Shown: positions 8,674-17,927, counted from the first letter of the stretch. The stretch: 64,000 bases of DNA from Gemmatimonadota bacterium (GCA_003134685.1 PLCA01000002.1:1-64000); one strand, 5' to 3'. Notes: generated by a model not told the origin, from the sequence alone. A program made the numbers and translations.

Positions 8674-9303
8674 CTAGTCCTTCATCGCGCAGGTGTATAG
8701 CCGCCAGTCGGATTCGGGAGCCGCGATCGCGGCGATGTAGCGGGGGCGCGGCGCGAAAAGCTTGTGGGTCAGGCTCGGGCGAGGATTGATGTGTTCCGAT
8801 CCCGACCAGACGCCTTTGCCTTCCGCCTTGAGACGCGCCTCGCGCACGACCCACGACTTCAGAAACGCCGCATCTCGCTCGTCGGGCGACGTGTCGACGA
8901 GGGAGCGGAGCTCGTCGTCGGACATGAAACGCTGGGCCACGTCGAGCAGGCGTCTCACCGGCCGCTCGTGCTCCACATCCACGCCGACGGGACGATCCGG
9001 CGCGAACGCGAACAGGCCGAGATCGGCCGAGTGCGAGATGTTGAAGTGGATGTCGTCGCGATCGACGAGAGAAGGCTTTCCCGAATTCCCGTAGCTGAAG
9101 CGCAGCTTTGCCGCGGATGTGCCCGTAAAGCCGGAGAGCAGAGTGCGCAGAATGCCGCGCGCGACCACGAACCGTCGCGCCGCAATCGGCGTGAGGCTCG
9201 CGGCACGGTCCTTTTCCTCGGAGGGCAGCACGCGTGCGAGGGTGTCGTACCGCTCGTCAGTCACGTCGAGCGACGCCACCCACACCTGGACTTCTTCCGT
9301 CAT
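8674..9303 (-). CDS. 4'-phosphopantetheinyl transferase (Sfp-type)
   Basis: 209 residues from the ATG at 9303; a TTG 27 nt upstream would overlap the preceding gene. It has the family motifs FNISHSAD, VGVDVEHERPV (Mg2+-binding Asp and Glu) and FLKSWVVREARLKAEGKG (the W-x3-EA-x3-K signature). It transfers phosphopantetheine from CoA to carrier proteins of fatty acid, polyketide or peptide synthases. No such synthase is in the window, so it may serve primary metabolism. It follows the phosphodiesterase gene with a 4-bp gap, so they are likely one operon. Confidence 0.9.
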   Translation of the reverse strand: MTEEVQVWVASLDVTDERYDTLARVLPSEEKDRAASLTPIAARRFVVARGILRTLLSGFTGTSAAKLRFSYGNSGKPSLVDRDDIHFNISHSADLGLFAFAPDRPVGVDVEHERPVRRLLDVAQRFMSDDELRSLVDTSPDERDAAFLKSWVVREARLKAEGKGVWSGSEHINPRPSLTHKLFAPRPRYIAAIAAPESDWRLYTCAMKD

Positions 9304-9307
9304 CAAC

Positions 9308-9790
9308 TCAAGGGATGTCAATGATCTCAATCTCCGCTTTCCCGTTCGCGATAGTCAGTTTTCCGACGCTTGGGGAAATATTGAATCGTTTCGCGCCCGC
9401 AGCTCCAGGATTGACGAACAGTCTGCCATCGTGCTGCGTGACGAGCGGCCGGTGTGTGTGGCCATAGACGACAACATCAGCATCATATCGCACTGCCAGC
9501 TTCGCCGGAGTGGGACTCCCGACCTCGTGACCGTGGCTGACGTGTACGCGCAATCCGCCGACCTCGAGGACGATCTCCTCGGCCAGTCCGGGTTCGCCAG
9601 GCGGGTCGGTGTTACCGAGCACCGCCTTGACCGGCGCGATCAGTCGCAGCTCGTCAAGAATCGCGGAGCCACCCACATCGCCGACGTGAAGGATCAGCTC
9701 TACTCCCGTCAGGGCGGCGTGAACGCCCGGGCGAATCAGCCCGTGCGTGTCTGAGATGAGGCCCAGCACATGCGCGTCAGAGTGTTGCAT
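9308..9790 (-). CDS. YfcE/MJ0936-type metallophosphoesterase
   Basis: 160 residues covering the whole calcineurin-like fold. Metal-binding motifs in order are LISDTHG, HVGDVGG, LGNTD, VSHGHEVG and VVYGHTHRP. These small enzymes hydrolyse phosphodiesters in vitro; the natural substrate is usually unknown. It heads a unit with the phosphopantetheinyl transferase and is divergent from a small ORF only 26 bp away, where TATATATTA could serve as a -10 element in either direction. Confidence 0.92.
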   Translation of the reverse strand: MQHSDAHVLGLISDTHGLIRPGVHAALTGVELILHVGDVGGSAILDELRLIAPVKAVLGNTDPPGEPGLAEEIVLEVGGLRVHVSHGHEVGSPTPAKLAVRYDADVVVYGHTHRPLVTQHDGRLFVNPGAAGAKRFNISPSVGKLTIANGKAEIEIIDIP

Positions 9791-9816
9791 GACTACTTCT
9801 ATATATTACGAGGCAC

Positions 9817-10065
9817 ATGCCGTGGCTACGACTCGCGTTCCGAATGGCGTTGCGGTCAACACGCCGTCCGCGACTTGCGCTCGATCTGATGCGGATCACC
9901 TGGCGATTCAGGTCAAACACCTGGTACCGTCAATTTCCCTTTCTTCCGCTTCCCGATCCCACGTATCTCCGCTGGCGTATGTACACCGCATATGGGGACT
10001 ACGATGCCATCCCTTCGGTCACTGACGTCGAGCGTTATGCCCGCTGGGCGAGTGTTAGCGAGTGA
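9817..10065 (+). CDS. Small conserved-looking protein of unknown function upstream of queG
   Basis: 82 residues, rich in Arg, Trp and Tyr (about 20% Arg), with a compact aromatic C-terminal half (FPFLPLPDPTYLRWRM, then YGD). No domain is recognised. Its stop overlaps the GTG start of queG (GTGA), it has a GAGG three bases before the ATG, and it fills an otherwise empty gap, all of which favour a real gene. A role linked to queG is only positional. Confidence is moderate because the family is not named. Confidence 0.6.
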   Translation: MPWLRLAFRMALRSTRRPRLALDLMRITWRFRSNTWYRQFPFLPLPDPTYLRWRMYTAYGDYDAIPSVTDVERYARWASVSE

Positions 10066-11120
10066 GTACCGCCATCGCCGAGGCATTGTCCCTCGAAGAT
10101 CTGCTCAAAGCGCAAGCGTACGGGCTGGGATTCGATCTCGTCGGTATCACATCGCTCGGCCCGATGGACACGGCCGACGCGTTCGACTCCTGGGTCGAGA
10201 GCGGATACGCGGGCGAGATGGATTACCTCCCGCGCGGCTCGGCGAAGCGCCGTGACTCAAGTCTGCCCGTTCCCGGGGCCAGGAGCGCGATCGTCGTTGG
10301 TTTGAATTACGGCGGTCGCGAGCCGACCGGCGCTGTCGCGCGTTATGCCAGGGGAGACGACTACCACGAGGTCATGACCGCGAGACTCGACGAGCTGCAT
10401 CGCTGGCTCGAGTCGGAGACCTGCCGGCGGATCCGCGGAAAGGCTTACGTCGACACCGGCCCCATTCTCGAGCGCGATCTCGCGCGTCGCGCCGGGCTCG
10501 GGTGGTTCGGGAAGAACACCAACCTTATCAGTCCTCGCATTGGATCGTTCTTCTTCATCGGCGTCCTGCTCGTTGATTTGGATCTCGCGCCCGATGCGCC
10601 ATTCGAGGCGGATCGATGCGGCAGCTGCACCAGCTGCCTGGACGCCTGTCCAACCGATGCCTTCGTCGAGCCACGCGTGCTCGACGCCACGAAGTGCATT
10701 TCCTACCTCACGATCGAGGCAAAGGGAGCGATTCCGCCGGAGCAGCGCGAGAAGATCGGCGGCCTCGTCTATGGTTGCGACATCTGCCAGGACGTTTGTC
10801 CGTGGAACGTGCGATTCTCCCGGGACATTCGCGAAGAGTCGTTCCTCCCGCGCGACATTCTAGACGGCGATGCGCGGGCGGTGGCGCGGAGGATTCTGTC
10901 GATGGGCGACGACTCATTCCGCTGGGAGTTCAAGGGGTCGCCGATGAAACGGGCGAAGCGGCGGGGACTCGCGCGCAACGCGGCGACAGTCCTCGGCAAC
11001 GTTGGGACAGTTGACGACGTCGCGACACTTGTCGCGGCACTCGACGACCCCGAGTCGCTCGTGGCCGAGCACGCGGAATGGGCGCTCGAACGAATCAGGA
11101 GCAAGATTTCCGGTCGCTGA
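10062..11120 (+). CDS. queG: Epoxyqueuosine reductase QueG
   Basis: 352 residues from a GTG that overlaps the upstream stop (GTGA). The N-terminal cobalamin-binding domain has the DTGPILERDLARRAGLGWFG segment diagnostic of QueG. Two [4Fe-4S] motifs follow: CGSCTSCLDACP and CDICQDVCP. The C-terminal 70 residues form HEAT-like repeats that bind tRNA. It performs the last step of queuosine synthesis, reducing epoxyqueuosine in the tRNA anticodon wobble position, and is a likely client of the SUF genes at 35-41 kb. Confidence 0.95.
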   Translation: MSTAIAEALSLEDLLKAQAYGLGFDLVGITSLGPMDTADAFDSWVESGYAGEMDYLPRGSAKRRDSSLPVPGARSAIVVGLNYGGREPTGAVARYARGDDYHEVMTARLDELHRWLESETCRRIRGKAYVDTGPILERDLARRAGLGWFGKNTNLISPRIGSFFFIGVLLVDLDLAPDAPFEADRCGSCTSCLDACPTDAFVEPRVLDATKCISYLTIEAKGAIPPEQREKIGGLVYGCDICQDVCPWNVRFSRDIREESFLPRDILDGDARAVARRILSMGDDSFRWEFKGSPMKRAKRRGLARNAATVLGNVGTVDDVATLVAALDDPESLVAEHAEWALERIRSKISGR

Positions 11121-11189
11121 CATCCGGGTTACCGCGCCGTCGTGAGCTTGCAACAAACCGGCGGGACAATACGTTCAATCCACAAGCTC

Positions 11190-11810
11190 ATGAAGAAATC
11201 GTTCAGAGATCGCCAGTTCGTTGTCGCACTCGCGCTCATGGCGGCCGCATCCGCGTCGGCGCAGAACGCGCCGCGCTATACCGCGGCGGACGTGCGTTTC
11301 ATGCAGGGGATGATCGGGCATCACGCGCAGGCGCTGGCGATGACCGCGCTCATACCGGACCGCACGACCCGGCAGGACATCCGACTCCTCGGCCAACGTA
11401 TCCAGGTTTCCCAAAAGGACGAGATCGCGATGATGAAGCAATGGCTGAAGGACCGCCACCAGCAGGTTCCCACCAGTGACGCCCAACAGGCCGCAGCCGG
11501 TCACATGGACATGCCAGGCATGGCAATGTCGGACACGCTCATGCCGGGAATGCTCACGGCCGAACAGCTGGCAGTACTGGCCAAGACGAACGGCGACGAG
11601 TTCGCCAAACTCTTCCTCACGGACATGATCCACCATCATGAGGGCGCTCTGGTGATGGTTGCCAGGCTGCTCGGCACCACCGGTTCCGCCCAGGAGGCCG
11701 AGGTTTTTCGTTTCGCGTCCGAAGTGGATTCTGACCAGCGCGCCGAGATTGCGCGCATGAGCGCCCTTCTCGCCTCGCTAGGTCCTACTGGCGCAAAGTC
11801 GCACCGTTGA
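11190..11810 (+). CDS. DUF305 exported His/Met-rich protein
   Basis: 206 residues from the ATG at 11190, which gives a clean signal peptide (FVVALALMAAASASA-QN); a GTG at 11142 is an alternative. DUF305 features are DVRFMQGMIGHHAQALAM and LTDMIHHHEGALVM. A Met/His-rich linker (GHMDMPGMAMSD) between them suggests copper or other metal binding. It is a ferritin-like helical protein in the periplasm. The LVIVD-repeat gene follows 46 bp downstream on the same strand and may be co-transcribed. Confidence 0.85.
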   Translation: MKKSFRDRQFVVALALMAAASASAQNAPRYTAADVRFMQGMIGHHAQALAMTALIPDRTTRQDIRLLGQRIQVSQKDEIAMMKQWLKDRHQQVPTSDAQQAAAGHMDMPGMAMSDTLMPGMLTAEQLAVLAKTNGDEFAKLFLTDMIHHHEGALVMVARLLGTTGSAQEAEVFRFASEVDSDQRAEIARMSALLASLGPTGAKSHR

Positions 11811-11856
11811 GCAACTCAAGTCTGAAGCACGATACCCCCACCCAGAGAGAACGTAA

Positions 11857-13656
11857 ATGACACCGAGATCTACGGTTCCGCCTTTGCCGTCCCGCAACGG
11901 TATTCGTCGCATCCGACATCTACTCATTCTTGCGGGGTCGCTTCTCGCAGCGACCGCCGGAGCCCAGGGCGATAGCGTCGCCATCAGCCACGATGACCCA
12001 CGAATCGGTCTCCGCGCTGGCTACAACGATGCGGCCGAAGTCGCCCGCAACATGGAGCTGGTCGGCCACGGCGCGCGGCCGCAGAACTTCGGGAACGCCC
12101 AGAACCTGGGCGATTTCGCCTTCCTGAACGGCGATCTCGCGTTCAAGGGGAACCTGGCCTTCCAGGGCGGCTTCAACGGCTTTCAGGTCTGGGACATCTC
12201 CAATCCGAAGAGCCCGACTCTCCGCACGTCATTCGTCTGCCCCGGCGGCCAGGGCGATCCTTCGATTTACAAGAATCTATTGTTCTTCTCTGTGGAAGAG
12301 ACCCGCGGTCGCTTGGACTGCGGCGGTCAGGGCGTGACCGATACGGTCAGCGCTGAGCGTTTTCGCGGCGTCCGCATCTTCGACATCAGCGACCTCGATC
12401 ATCCGAAGCAGGTGGCCGCGGTACAGACCTGCCGGGGATCGCACACGCACACACTGGTGATCGATCCGAATGATCCGGAGAATGTCTACATCTACGTGTC
12501 CGGTACGAGTGTGGTGCGGTCGGGTGCCGAGCTCGCCGGGTGTTCGCGCGGCGCATCGTTGACAGATACGACCACCTCCCTGTTCCGGATCGACATCATC
12601 CAGGTGCCGGTGGCCGCGCCTCAGAAGGCGCGGGTGGTTAACTCTCCGCGCATCTTCGCGGACTCCGCGGGCGCAATCGCGGGATTGTGGCAGGGAGGCG
12701 CGCATGGTGAGGGTACGCAGACCACCTCGCAGACGAATCAATGCCACGACATCACCGTCTACAGCGCGATTGGGCTCGCGGCGGGTGCATGCTCGGGGAA
12801 CGGCATCCTGCTCGACATCCGCGATCCGGTCCATCCGAAGCGAATCGCCGCCGTGATCGATCCGAATTTTGCGTACTGGCACTCGGCGACCTTCAACAAT
12901 GATGGGACGAAGGTGCTGTTCAGCGACGAATGGGGCGGCGGAATGGCGCCCCGGTGCCGTGCAACCGACAAGCTCACGTGGGGCGCGGATGCGATTTTCT
13001 ACCGCACCGGCGACAAACTGACTCCGGCCGGCCACTACAAGCTTCCGGTGGTACAGACGGACCAAGAGAATTGCGTCGCCCACAACGGCTCGCTCATTCC
13101 CGTCCCGGGCCGCGACATCATGACCCAGGCCTGGTACCAGGGCGGTGTCTCCGTATTCGATTTCACCGATGCCGCGCATCCGAAGGAGATCGCATTCTTC
13201 GACCGTGGACCGATGGACGCGACCAAGCTGCTGCTGGGTGGCGAATGGGGGACGTACTGGTACAACGGCTACATCTACGCCTCGGAGATCGATCGCGGGC
13301 TGGATGTGCTCGACCTCAAGCCGAGCGACCTGCTGTCGCAGAACGAAATCGACGCGGCGAAGCTGGTTCGCTTCGATGTGTTCAATCCGCAGAACCAGCC
13401 GAAGCTGGTGTGGCCGGCGAGCTACGTCGTAGCGCGCGCGTATCTCGATCAGCTCGTTCGCGATAACGGAATTCCGGCCGCTCGGTCTACCAGCATCGCG
13501 CGCGATCTTGGTCGTGCCGAGAAGATGAAGGGCGCGAGCGAGCGGGCGGCGCTGGCGCAGCTGGCAAGCCGCCTGGATCGTGACGCCCGTACCGCTTCCG
13601 ATGCGGCGCGCGTGCAGGCGCTCGCGGCGACAGTGAGAGATCTTTCCAAGAGGTAA
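11857..13656 (+). CDS. LVIVD-repeat (beta-propeller-like) exported protein
   Basis: 599 residues with a signal peptide (about 20-37, ending TAGAQG). Several LVIVD-type blades are visible: GFQVWDISNPKSP, GVRIFDISDLDHPK, GILLDIRDPVHPK, GVSVFDFTDAAHPKE and GLDVLDLKPSD. The last ~90 residues form a helical, charged tail. Such proteins are secreted or surface-exposed, with no fixed enzymatic role. A very strong hairpin terminator lies 35 bp after the stop. Confidence 0.85.
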   Translation: MTPRSTVPPLPSRNGIRRIRHLLILAGSLLAATAGAQGDSVAISHDDPRIGLRAGYNDAAEVARNMELVGHGARPQNFGNAQNLGDFAFLNGDLAFKGNLAFQGGFNGFQVWDISNPKSPTLRTSFVCPGGQGDPSIYKNLLFFSVEETRGRLDCGGQGVTDTVSAERFRGVRIFDISDLDHPKQVAAVQTCRGSHTHTLVIDPNDPENVYIYVSGTSVVRSGAELAGCSRGASLTDTTTSLFRIDIIQVPVAAPQKARVVNSPRIFADSAGAIAGLWQGGAHGEGTQTTSQTNQCHDITVYSAIGLAAGACSGNGILLDIRDPVHPKRIAAVIDPNFAYWHSATFNNDGTKVLFSDEWGGGMAPRCRATDKLTWGADAIFYRTGDKLTPAGHYKLPVVQTDQENCVAHNGSLIPVPGRDIMTQAWYQGGVSVFDFTDAAHPKEIAFFDRGPMDATKLLLGGEWGTYWYNGYIYASEIDRGLDVLDLKPSDLLSQNEIDAAKLVRFDVFNPQNQPKLVWPASYVVARAYLDQLVRDNGIPAARSTSIARDLGRAEKMKGASERAALAQLASRLDRDARTASDAARVQALAATVRDLSKR

Positions 13657-13690
13657 CGCTTCAGAAGTATTCCAACTGTAAGTGCAACTA

Positions 13691-13751
13691 CAACTGAACG
13701 AGAGGTCAGCTTGAGCCTAGCAGCTGACCTCTCGTTCAGTTGCAGTTTTTT
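13691..13751 (+). terminator. Strong intrinsic terminator with 21-bp perfect stem
   Basis: Arms 13691-13711 and 13722-13742 are perfect complements (CAACTGAACGAGAGGTCAGC.. and its reverse) with a 10-nt loop, followed by CAGTTTTTT. It ends the LVIVD gene and lies just before the convergent MFS gene stop at 13756. The stem is about twice the usual length. Confidence 0.85.
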
Positions 13752-13755
13752 GAAT

Positions 13756-15777
13756 TCACCCCACGTGCCTCGCGTCCGGTACGAGATCCTGGACAACTTT
13801 CCGAAGGTACGCCCCGGCGTCAGCCTCGCGCGTCGGATCCCACTCATCGGCCAGCTCCGATAGATGCGCGCGTCGCGCTGAAACGAGCCGCTCGAGCACT
13901 TGGCATCCGGCAGCAGTGAGCTCGGAATGCATGGTCGAATCGACGCGCGGGATGGTGACCAGTCCACGCCTTCGCAGCTCCTCGAGAGCAGCCTGCGCGC
14001 GCTCGGCCGGGATTCCGCGACGGCGCGCGAGCTCGAACGGTGACACCGTTTGTTCGCGTTCGACTTGAACCAGAAGCCACGCTGCGAGCGCGCCCAAAGT
14101 CTCTCCGGCCCGCTTCACGATCAGCTCGATGTGCGCGCGCTGCACATCACGATCCGCAAGTGAAGCGAGCGCAGCGTACAGATGCGCGGCCACCGAATCC
14201 TCATCCGACGGGCGAGCGAAAGCCTCGCCGGCCTCCATTCCCGCATCGCGCGCCGAGGCCGCAACGGTTGCTCGAAGCGGCCGCTCGGGAAGAAACCAGG
14301 TGAAAAAGAATCCAATCGCGCACACGATGGTAGCCACAAGGAACACGGTGTCGAGCGAGGCGGTGAACGCCTGCGCGTATGCCGCCCTGGCCGGAGGTGG
14401 GAGCTGCAGCAGCGCTTGTACGCTCATGTTGCGCGCCGCTCCATTCGCCACCGTGCCGAGAGGCAGCAGGCGGACGAGGTTCACGCTCAGTCGCGCCGCG
14501 AATATTGCTCCGAGAATCGCGGTGCCGAGGGATCCGCCGATGAGCCGGAACAGCGTCGCGCCGGAGGTCGCAACACCGAGATCGCGATAGTCGACGTCGT
14601 TCTGTACGGCGATCACGAGCACCTGCATCACCATCCCCAGTCCGACGCCAAGTATGAGCATCAGCAGTGAAGCGGTGGCGTCCGTGCTTTGCGAAGTAAG
14701 GCGCGACAGCAGAAAAAGCCCAATCGTCATGATCGCCGTGCCGAGCACAGGAAATATCTTGTAGCGTCCGGTGCGGCTGATCAGCTGGCCCGACAGGATC
14801 GACGTGACCAGCATGCCACCCATCATCGGCAGCATCTGCATTCCCGATGCGGTCGGAGTCACACCCTTGACCACCTGCAGGTAGAGCGGGAAGTAGGTGA
14901 CGGATCCGAACAGAGCAAATCCGACAATCAGGCCGACGACGGAAGTGACCACGAACGTCTGCCGCTTGAAAAGATGCAACGGCAGCACGGGCTCGGCGGC
15001 TTTTCGCTCAACCAACGTGAAGAGGACCAGTGATAGCAGCGAAACTGCAATCAATCCTACCGAGATGGGCGATGACCACGGATAAGTCGTTCCGCTCAGG
15101 TCCGCCATAAGCGTGATACTGCTCAGCACCACCGCGAGCAGCGAGGCGCCCGCGTAATCGATGGCTCGAGCGACCCGATGTGAGAGCGACGGGAGCGTCA
15201 CGGCCAGCACTACCAGCGCGGCGATACCGACCGGCAGATTGACGTAGAAGATCCACCGCCACGACAGGTGCGTAGTGAAATATCCGCCCAGCAGAGGGCC
15301 GGCGATGCTGGAGAGGCCGAAGACGGCGCCAAAGATTCCCTGATAGCGTCCGCGGTCGCGCGGCGGCACGATGTCTCCCACCACCGCCTGGGTCGTGACG
15401 ACGAGCCCGCCGCCGCCCAGACCCTGGATGGCACGAAACACAATCAGCTGCGTCATGTTCTGGCTCAGTCCGCACAGCGCCGAACCGACGAGAAAGAGCA
15501 CGATCGCCGATTGCATCACGATCTTTCGCCCGTACAGATCGCCGAGCTTTCCGTACACCGGCGTGACGATGGTTTGCGCCAGCAGGTACCCGGTCACGAC
15601 CCACGCCAGGTGCTCGAGTCCGCCCAGATCGCTCACGATCGTCGGGAGCGCGGTCGACACAATTGTGGAGTCGAGCGCCGCGAGCAGCATTGCCAGAACG
15701 AGACCGCTGAACGCGATCAGTATCTGGCGGTGACTGAGCGCCGCGGGCGGCGCTGCGATCTCAGTCGATTCCGTCAT
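13756..15777 (-). CDS. DHA2/EmrB-type MFS drug exporter with C-terminal winged-helix domain
   Basis: 673 residues. Residues about 20-500 form a 14-TM transporter with LDSTIVSTALPTI (motif D1 of the 14-TM family), GKLGDLYGRK (motif A) and a motif C-like stretch (GAVFGLSSIAGPLLGG). About 165 residues follow the last helix (after WFLPERPLR), including a MarR-like winged-helix pattern: FELARRRGIPAERAQAALEE, then RRRGLVTIPRVDST. Typical EmrB proteins stop near 500-530 residues. It probably exports drugs or metabolites by proton antiport; the extra domain may sense ligand or bind DNA. It is a single-gene unit. Confidence 0.88.
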   Translation of the reverse strand: MTESTEIAAPPAALSHRQILIAFSGLVLAMLLAALDSTIVSTALPTIVSDLGGLEHLAWVVTGYLLAQTIVTPVYGKLGDLYGRKIVMQSAIVLFLVGSALCGLSQNMTQLIVFRAIQGLGGGGLVVTTQAVVGDIVPPRDRGRYQGIFGAVFGLSSIAGPLLGGYFTTHLSWRWIFYVNLPVGIAALVVLAVTLPSLSHRVARAIDYAGASLLAVVLSSITLMADLSGTTYPWSSPISVGLIAVSLLSLVLFTLVERKAAEPVLPLHLFKRQTFVVTSVVGLIVGFALFGSVTYFPLYLQVVKGVTPTASGMQMLPMMGGMLVTSILSGQLISRTGRYKIFPVLGTAIMTIGLFLLSRLTSQSTDATASLLMLILGVGLGMVMQVLVIAVQNDVDYRDLGVATSGATLFRLIGGSLGTAILGAIFAARLSVNLVRLLPLGTVANGAARNMSVQALLQLPPPARAAYAQAFTASLDTVFLVATIVCAIGFFFTWFLPERPLRATVAASARDAGMEAGEAFARPSDEDSVAAHLYAALASLADRDVQRAHIELIVKRAGETLGALAAWLLVQVEREQTVSPFELARRRGIPAERAQAALEELRRRGLVTIPRVDSTMHSELTAAGCQVLERLVSARRAHLSELADEWDPTREADAGAYLRKVVQDLVPDARHVG

Positions 15778-15805
15778 CTAGCGCATGCCCCTGGCGCGCG
15801 GCGTC

Positions 15806-16339
15806 TCAGACTGTAGGTGTCGTCGGCCTTTTTCTGAGAAGGAGATTAGCGATGCCGCCAATCACACCGGCCGCCAGCGCCAGCCCTATGAGGCCCGGTG
15901 ACCAAAATGTCGCGAGTCCCAGCGCGGCATCGAGCGAGTAGGTCCCAAATCCAATTAACGCTACCCCAACGACCGCGGTCGCAATGAGGAGTGGCACCTC
16001 GACTCCGTTCGTCGTCGCGAATAGTCCGTTGCGCAAGTGCACACTTATGGACGCGACGAGCATCACCGCGAGAATGAGCGCTGGTCCAACTGGGCCCAAG
16101 AGACCAAGGGTGAATAGCCAACCGCCCACGAACTCACTGAGCGCGGCGGCGGCGGCGAACGTCTTTCCCGGGCGAAAGCCCAGCGATTCGAAAAAGCCGC
16201 CGGTGCCCGCCAATCCGTAGCCGCCGAACCATCCGAAGAGCTTTTGAGCGCCGTGAGCGGCCATTATCAGGCCGAATATCAGACGAATCAGCAACAATCC
16301 AAGATTGAGCAGCTGCGTGTCACCGTATGCGATAGCCAT
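15806..16339 (-). CDS. DoxX-family membrane protein
   Basis: 177 residues from the ATG at 16339 (a GTG at 16366 is possible). Four to five hydrophobic helices and the family stretch AAHGAQKLFGWFGGYG, followed by GFRPGKTFAAAAALSEFVGG, identify DoxX/SURF4-like proteins. Some members act in redox or thiosulphate metabolism, but most are uncharacterised. It lies 28 bp upstream of the MFS gene on the same strand, so they could share a transcript. Confidence 0.87.
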   Translation of the reverse strand: MAIAYGDTQLLNLGLLLIRLIFGLIMAAHGAQKLFGWFGGYGLAGTGGFFESLGFRPGKTFAAAAALSEFVGGWLFTLGLLGPVGPALILAVMLVASISVHLRNGLFATTNGVEVPLLIATAVVGVALIGFGTYSLDAALGLATFWSPGLIGLALAAGVIGGIANLLLRKRPTTPTV

Positions 16340-16476
16340 GAGCACACTCGCGGCAAAGGTTGCCACTCAATCAGCACTGTCCATTCCACTTCCGCCAGCG
16401 AGTGCGAGGCAAGGGCTAGTTGGATTGTCAGGAAGGCAGGCCTTCGAGCGGAGAATGTACCATGAACCGACGAGGG

Positions 16477-17112
16477 TTAGTCGGGGGGATTGCAGCCGAG
16501 GATCTTGAGCGCCAGACACGCTGCGCCAAACCCGTTGTCGATGTTCACAACCGCCACGCCGGGGCTACAGCTGGCGAGCATCGTGTTGAGCGCGACCATT
16601 CCGCCCTGAGCAACACCGGTTCCTACGGAAGTGGGAACTCCGATTACCGGGGCATGGAGCAACCCGGCAATGACGGCCGGCAGCGCCCCATCCATCCCCG
16701 CGACGACGATGCACACGCGAGCCGCGGCAAGCTCCGGCAGAATGGATTGAAGGCGATGTATCCCCGCGACGCCGACATCGAAGTGAGTCGACGTCGGGAT
16801 CCCCATCGCGTCGAGAGTAGTCGCCGCTTCCAGCGCGACCGGGATGTCGGCGGTTCCGGCCGTGACGACGGGCACCAGCGGCATGTCCCTCTTCGCGCGA
16901 GGATTGCGGACAGCCATGCGTGCTTCGGGATAGATGGTCGCCAAATCGCTGAGAACCTCCATCTGCTCTTCGCTCAGCCTCGACGCCATCCGAAGTTCCA
17001 CTGTGTTCTCGAAGATCTGACGAAGATGCGCGGGCGTCTTGCCGGGACCGTAAACGACCTCTGGAACTCCGGTTCGCGACTCACGATCCAGGTCCCACCG
17101 AACTTGCGTCAT
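16477..17112 (-). CDS. larB: LarB: pyridinium-3,5-biscarboxylic acid mononucleotide synthase
   Basis: 211 residues from the ATG at 17112, which overlaps the larE stop (ATGA). The C-terminal domain resembles PurE/AIR carboxylase: VTAGTADIPVALEA, VVAGMDGALPAVIAGL and VIGVPTSVGTG. LarB carboxylates and hydrolyses nicotinic acid adenine dinucleotide, the first step of nickel-pincer nucleotide synthesis. It is the last gene of the larC-larE-larB operon. No LarA or other client enzyme is in the window. Confidence 0.93.
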   Translation of the reverse strand: MTQVRWDLDRESRTGVPEVVYGPGKTPAHLRQIFENTVELRMASRLSEEQMEVLSDLATIYPEARMAVRNPRAKRDMPLVPVVTAGTADIPVALEAATTLDAMGIPTSTHFDVGVAGIHRLQSILPELAAARVCIVVAGMDGALPAVIAGLLHAPVIGVPTSVGTGVAQGGMVALNTMLASCSPGVAVVNIDNGFGAACLALKILGCNPPD

Positions 17113-17927
17113 GACCCCACCAGGGGAAGCGAGAGACTTCCGCTCTGGAGTCCGCCCAGGTCGAGCGCGACGAACTTGAAGCCGGCCTTCCTGCATGCCC
17201 GCCGCAGCTCTTCCCGGAACGGATCAGTGACGACGCGCTCGAACATCTCGGGCGGTATCTCCAGGCGAACGACGGCCTCGTGCCAGCGCGCTCGCGCAGG
17301 CCAGACGTCGTGCCGGCGCAGAAATTCTTCGACTGCTTCGATCTGCGCGAGCTTCTCCGGAGTCACTTCGATTCCGACCGGCACTCTGCTGGCGAGGCAA
17401 GGCGCCGCCGGCTTCTCGGCGTTCGACAGATTCCACTGACGCGCGAGCGCGCGCACGTCCGACTTGTTGAATCCGGCGTCGACCAGCGGTGCGACGACCC
17501 CATGCTCCATCGCCGCATGGAGCCCGGGCCGGTGCTCACCCAGGTCATCGACGTGCGTTCCTACGAAGGTCACCTCTTCCGCGCTTCTCGTCGCGGCGAG
17601 CGCCTGAACCGTGTCGTACAGCGCGCTCTTGCAGAAGTAACAGCGATCACCGGCGTTCGCCCGATATCCGGCGAGCTCCATTTCATTGGTCTCGACTTCC
17701 TCGACGCGCGCGCCAATCTCGCCGGCGATCCGATGCGCGTCGGCACGCTCCGCGGCGGCGAGTGAAGGACTGACGCCGAGCAGAGCGATCGTTTCAATCC
17801 CCGCCCGCACCGAGGCGGCAAGCACGACGGTCGAGTCGATGCCGCCCGAGAAGCACACATAGGCGACGCGGTCACGAGCCGCCGCGCCAACTGCCGCGAT
17901 GAGTCTTTCTTCTAGCTCCAAACTCAT
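17109..17927 (-). CDS. larE: LarE: sulfur transferase of nickel-pincer cofactor synthesis
   Basis: 272 residues. The N-terminal PP-loop ATPase motif is FSGGIDSTVVL (about 25-35). Three cysteines occur in RCYFCKSALYD and PAAPCLASRVP. The last corresponds to the sacrificial Cys of some LarE proteins; the three-Cys set resembles those that hold a [4Fe-4S] cluster and carry sulfide on it. It adenylates the biscarboxylate and converts it to the bisthiocarboxylate. The start overlaps larC's stop (ATGA) and the stop overlaps larB's start. Confidence 0.93.
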   Translation of the reverse strand: MSLELEERLIAAVGAAARDRVAYVCFSGGIDSTVVLAASVRAGIETIALLGVSPSLAAAERADAHRIAGEIGARVEEVETNEMELAGYRANAGDRCYFCKSALYDTVQALAATRSAEEVTFVGTHVDDLGEHRPGLHAAMEHGVVAPLVDAGFNKSDVRALARQWNLSNAEKPAAPCLASRVPVGIEVTPEKLAQIEAVEEFLRRHDVWPARARWHEAVVRLEIPPEMFERVVTDPFREELRRACRKAGFKFVALDLGGLQSGSLSLPLVGS

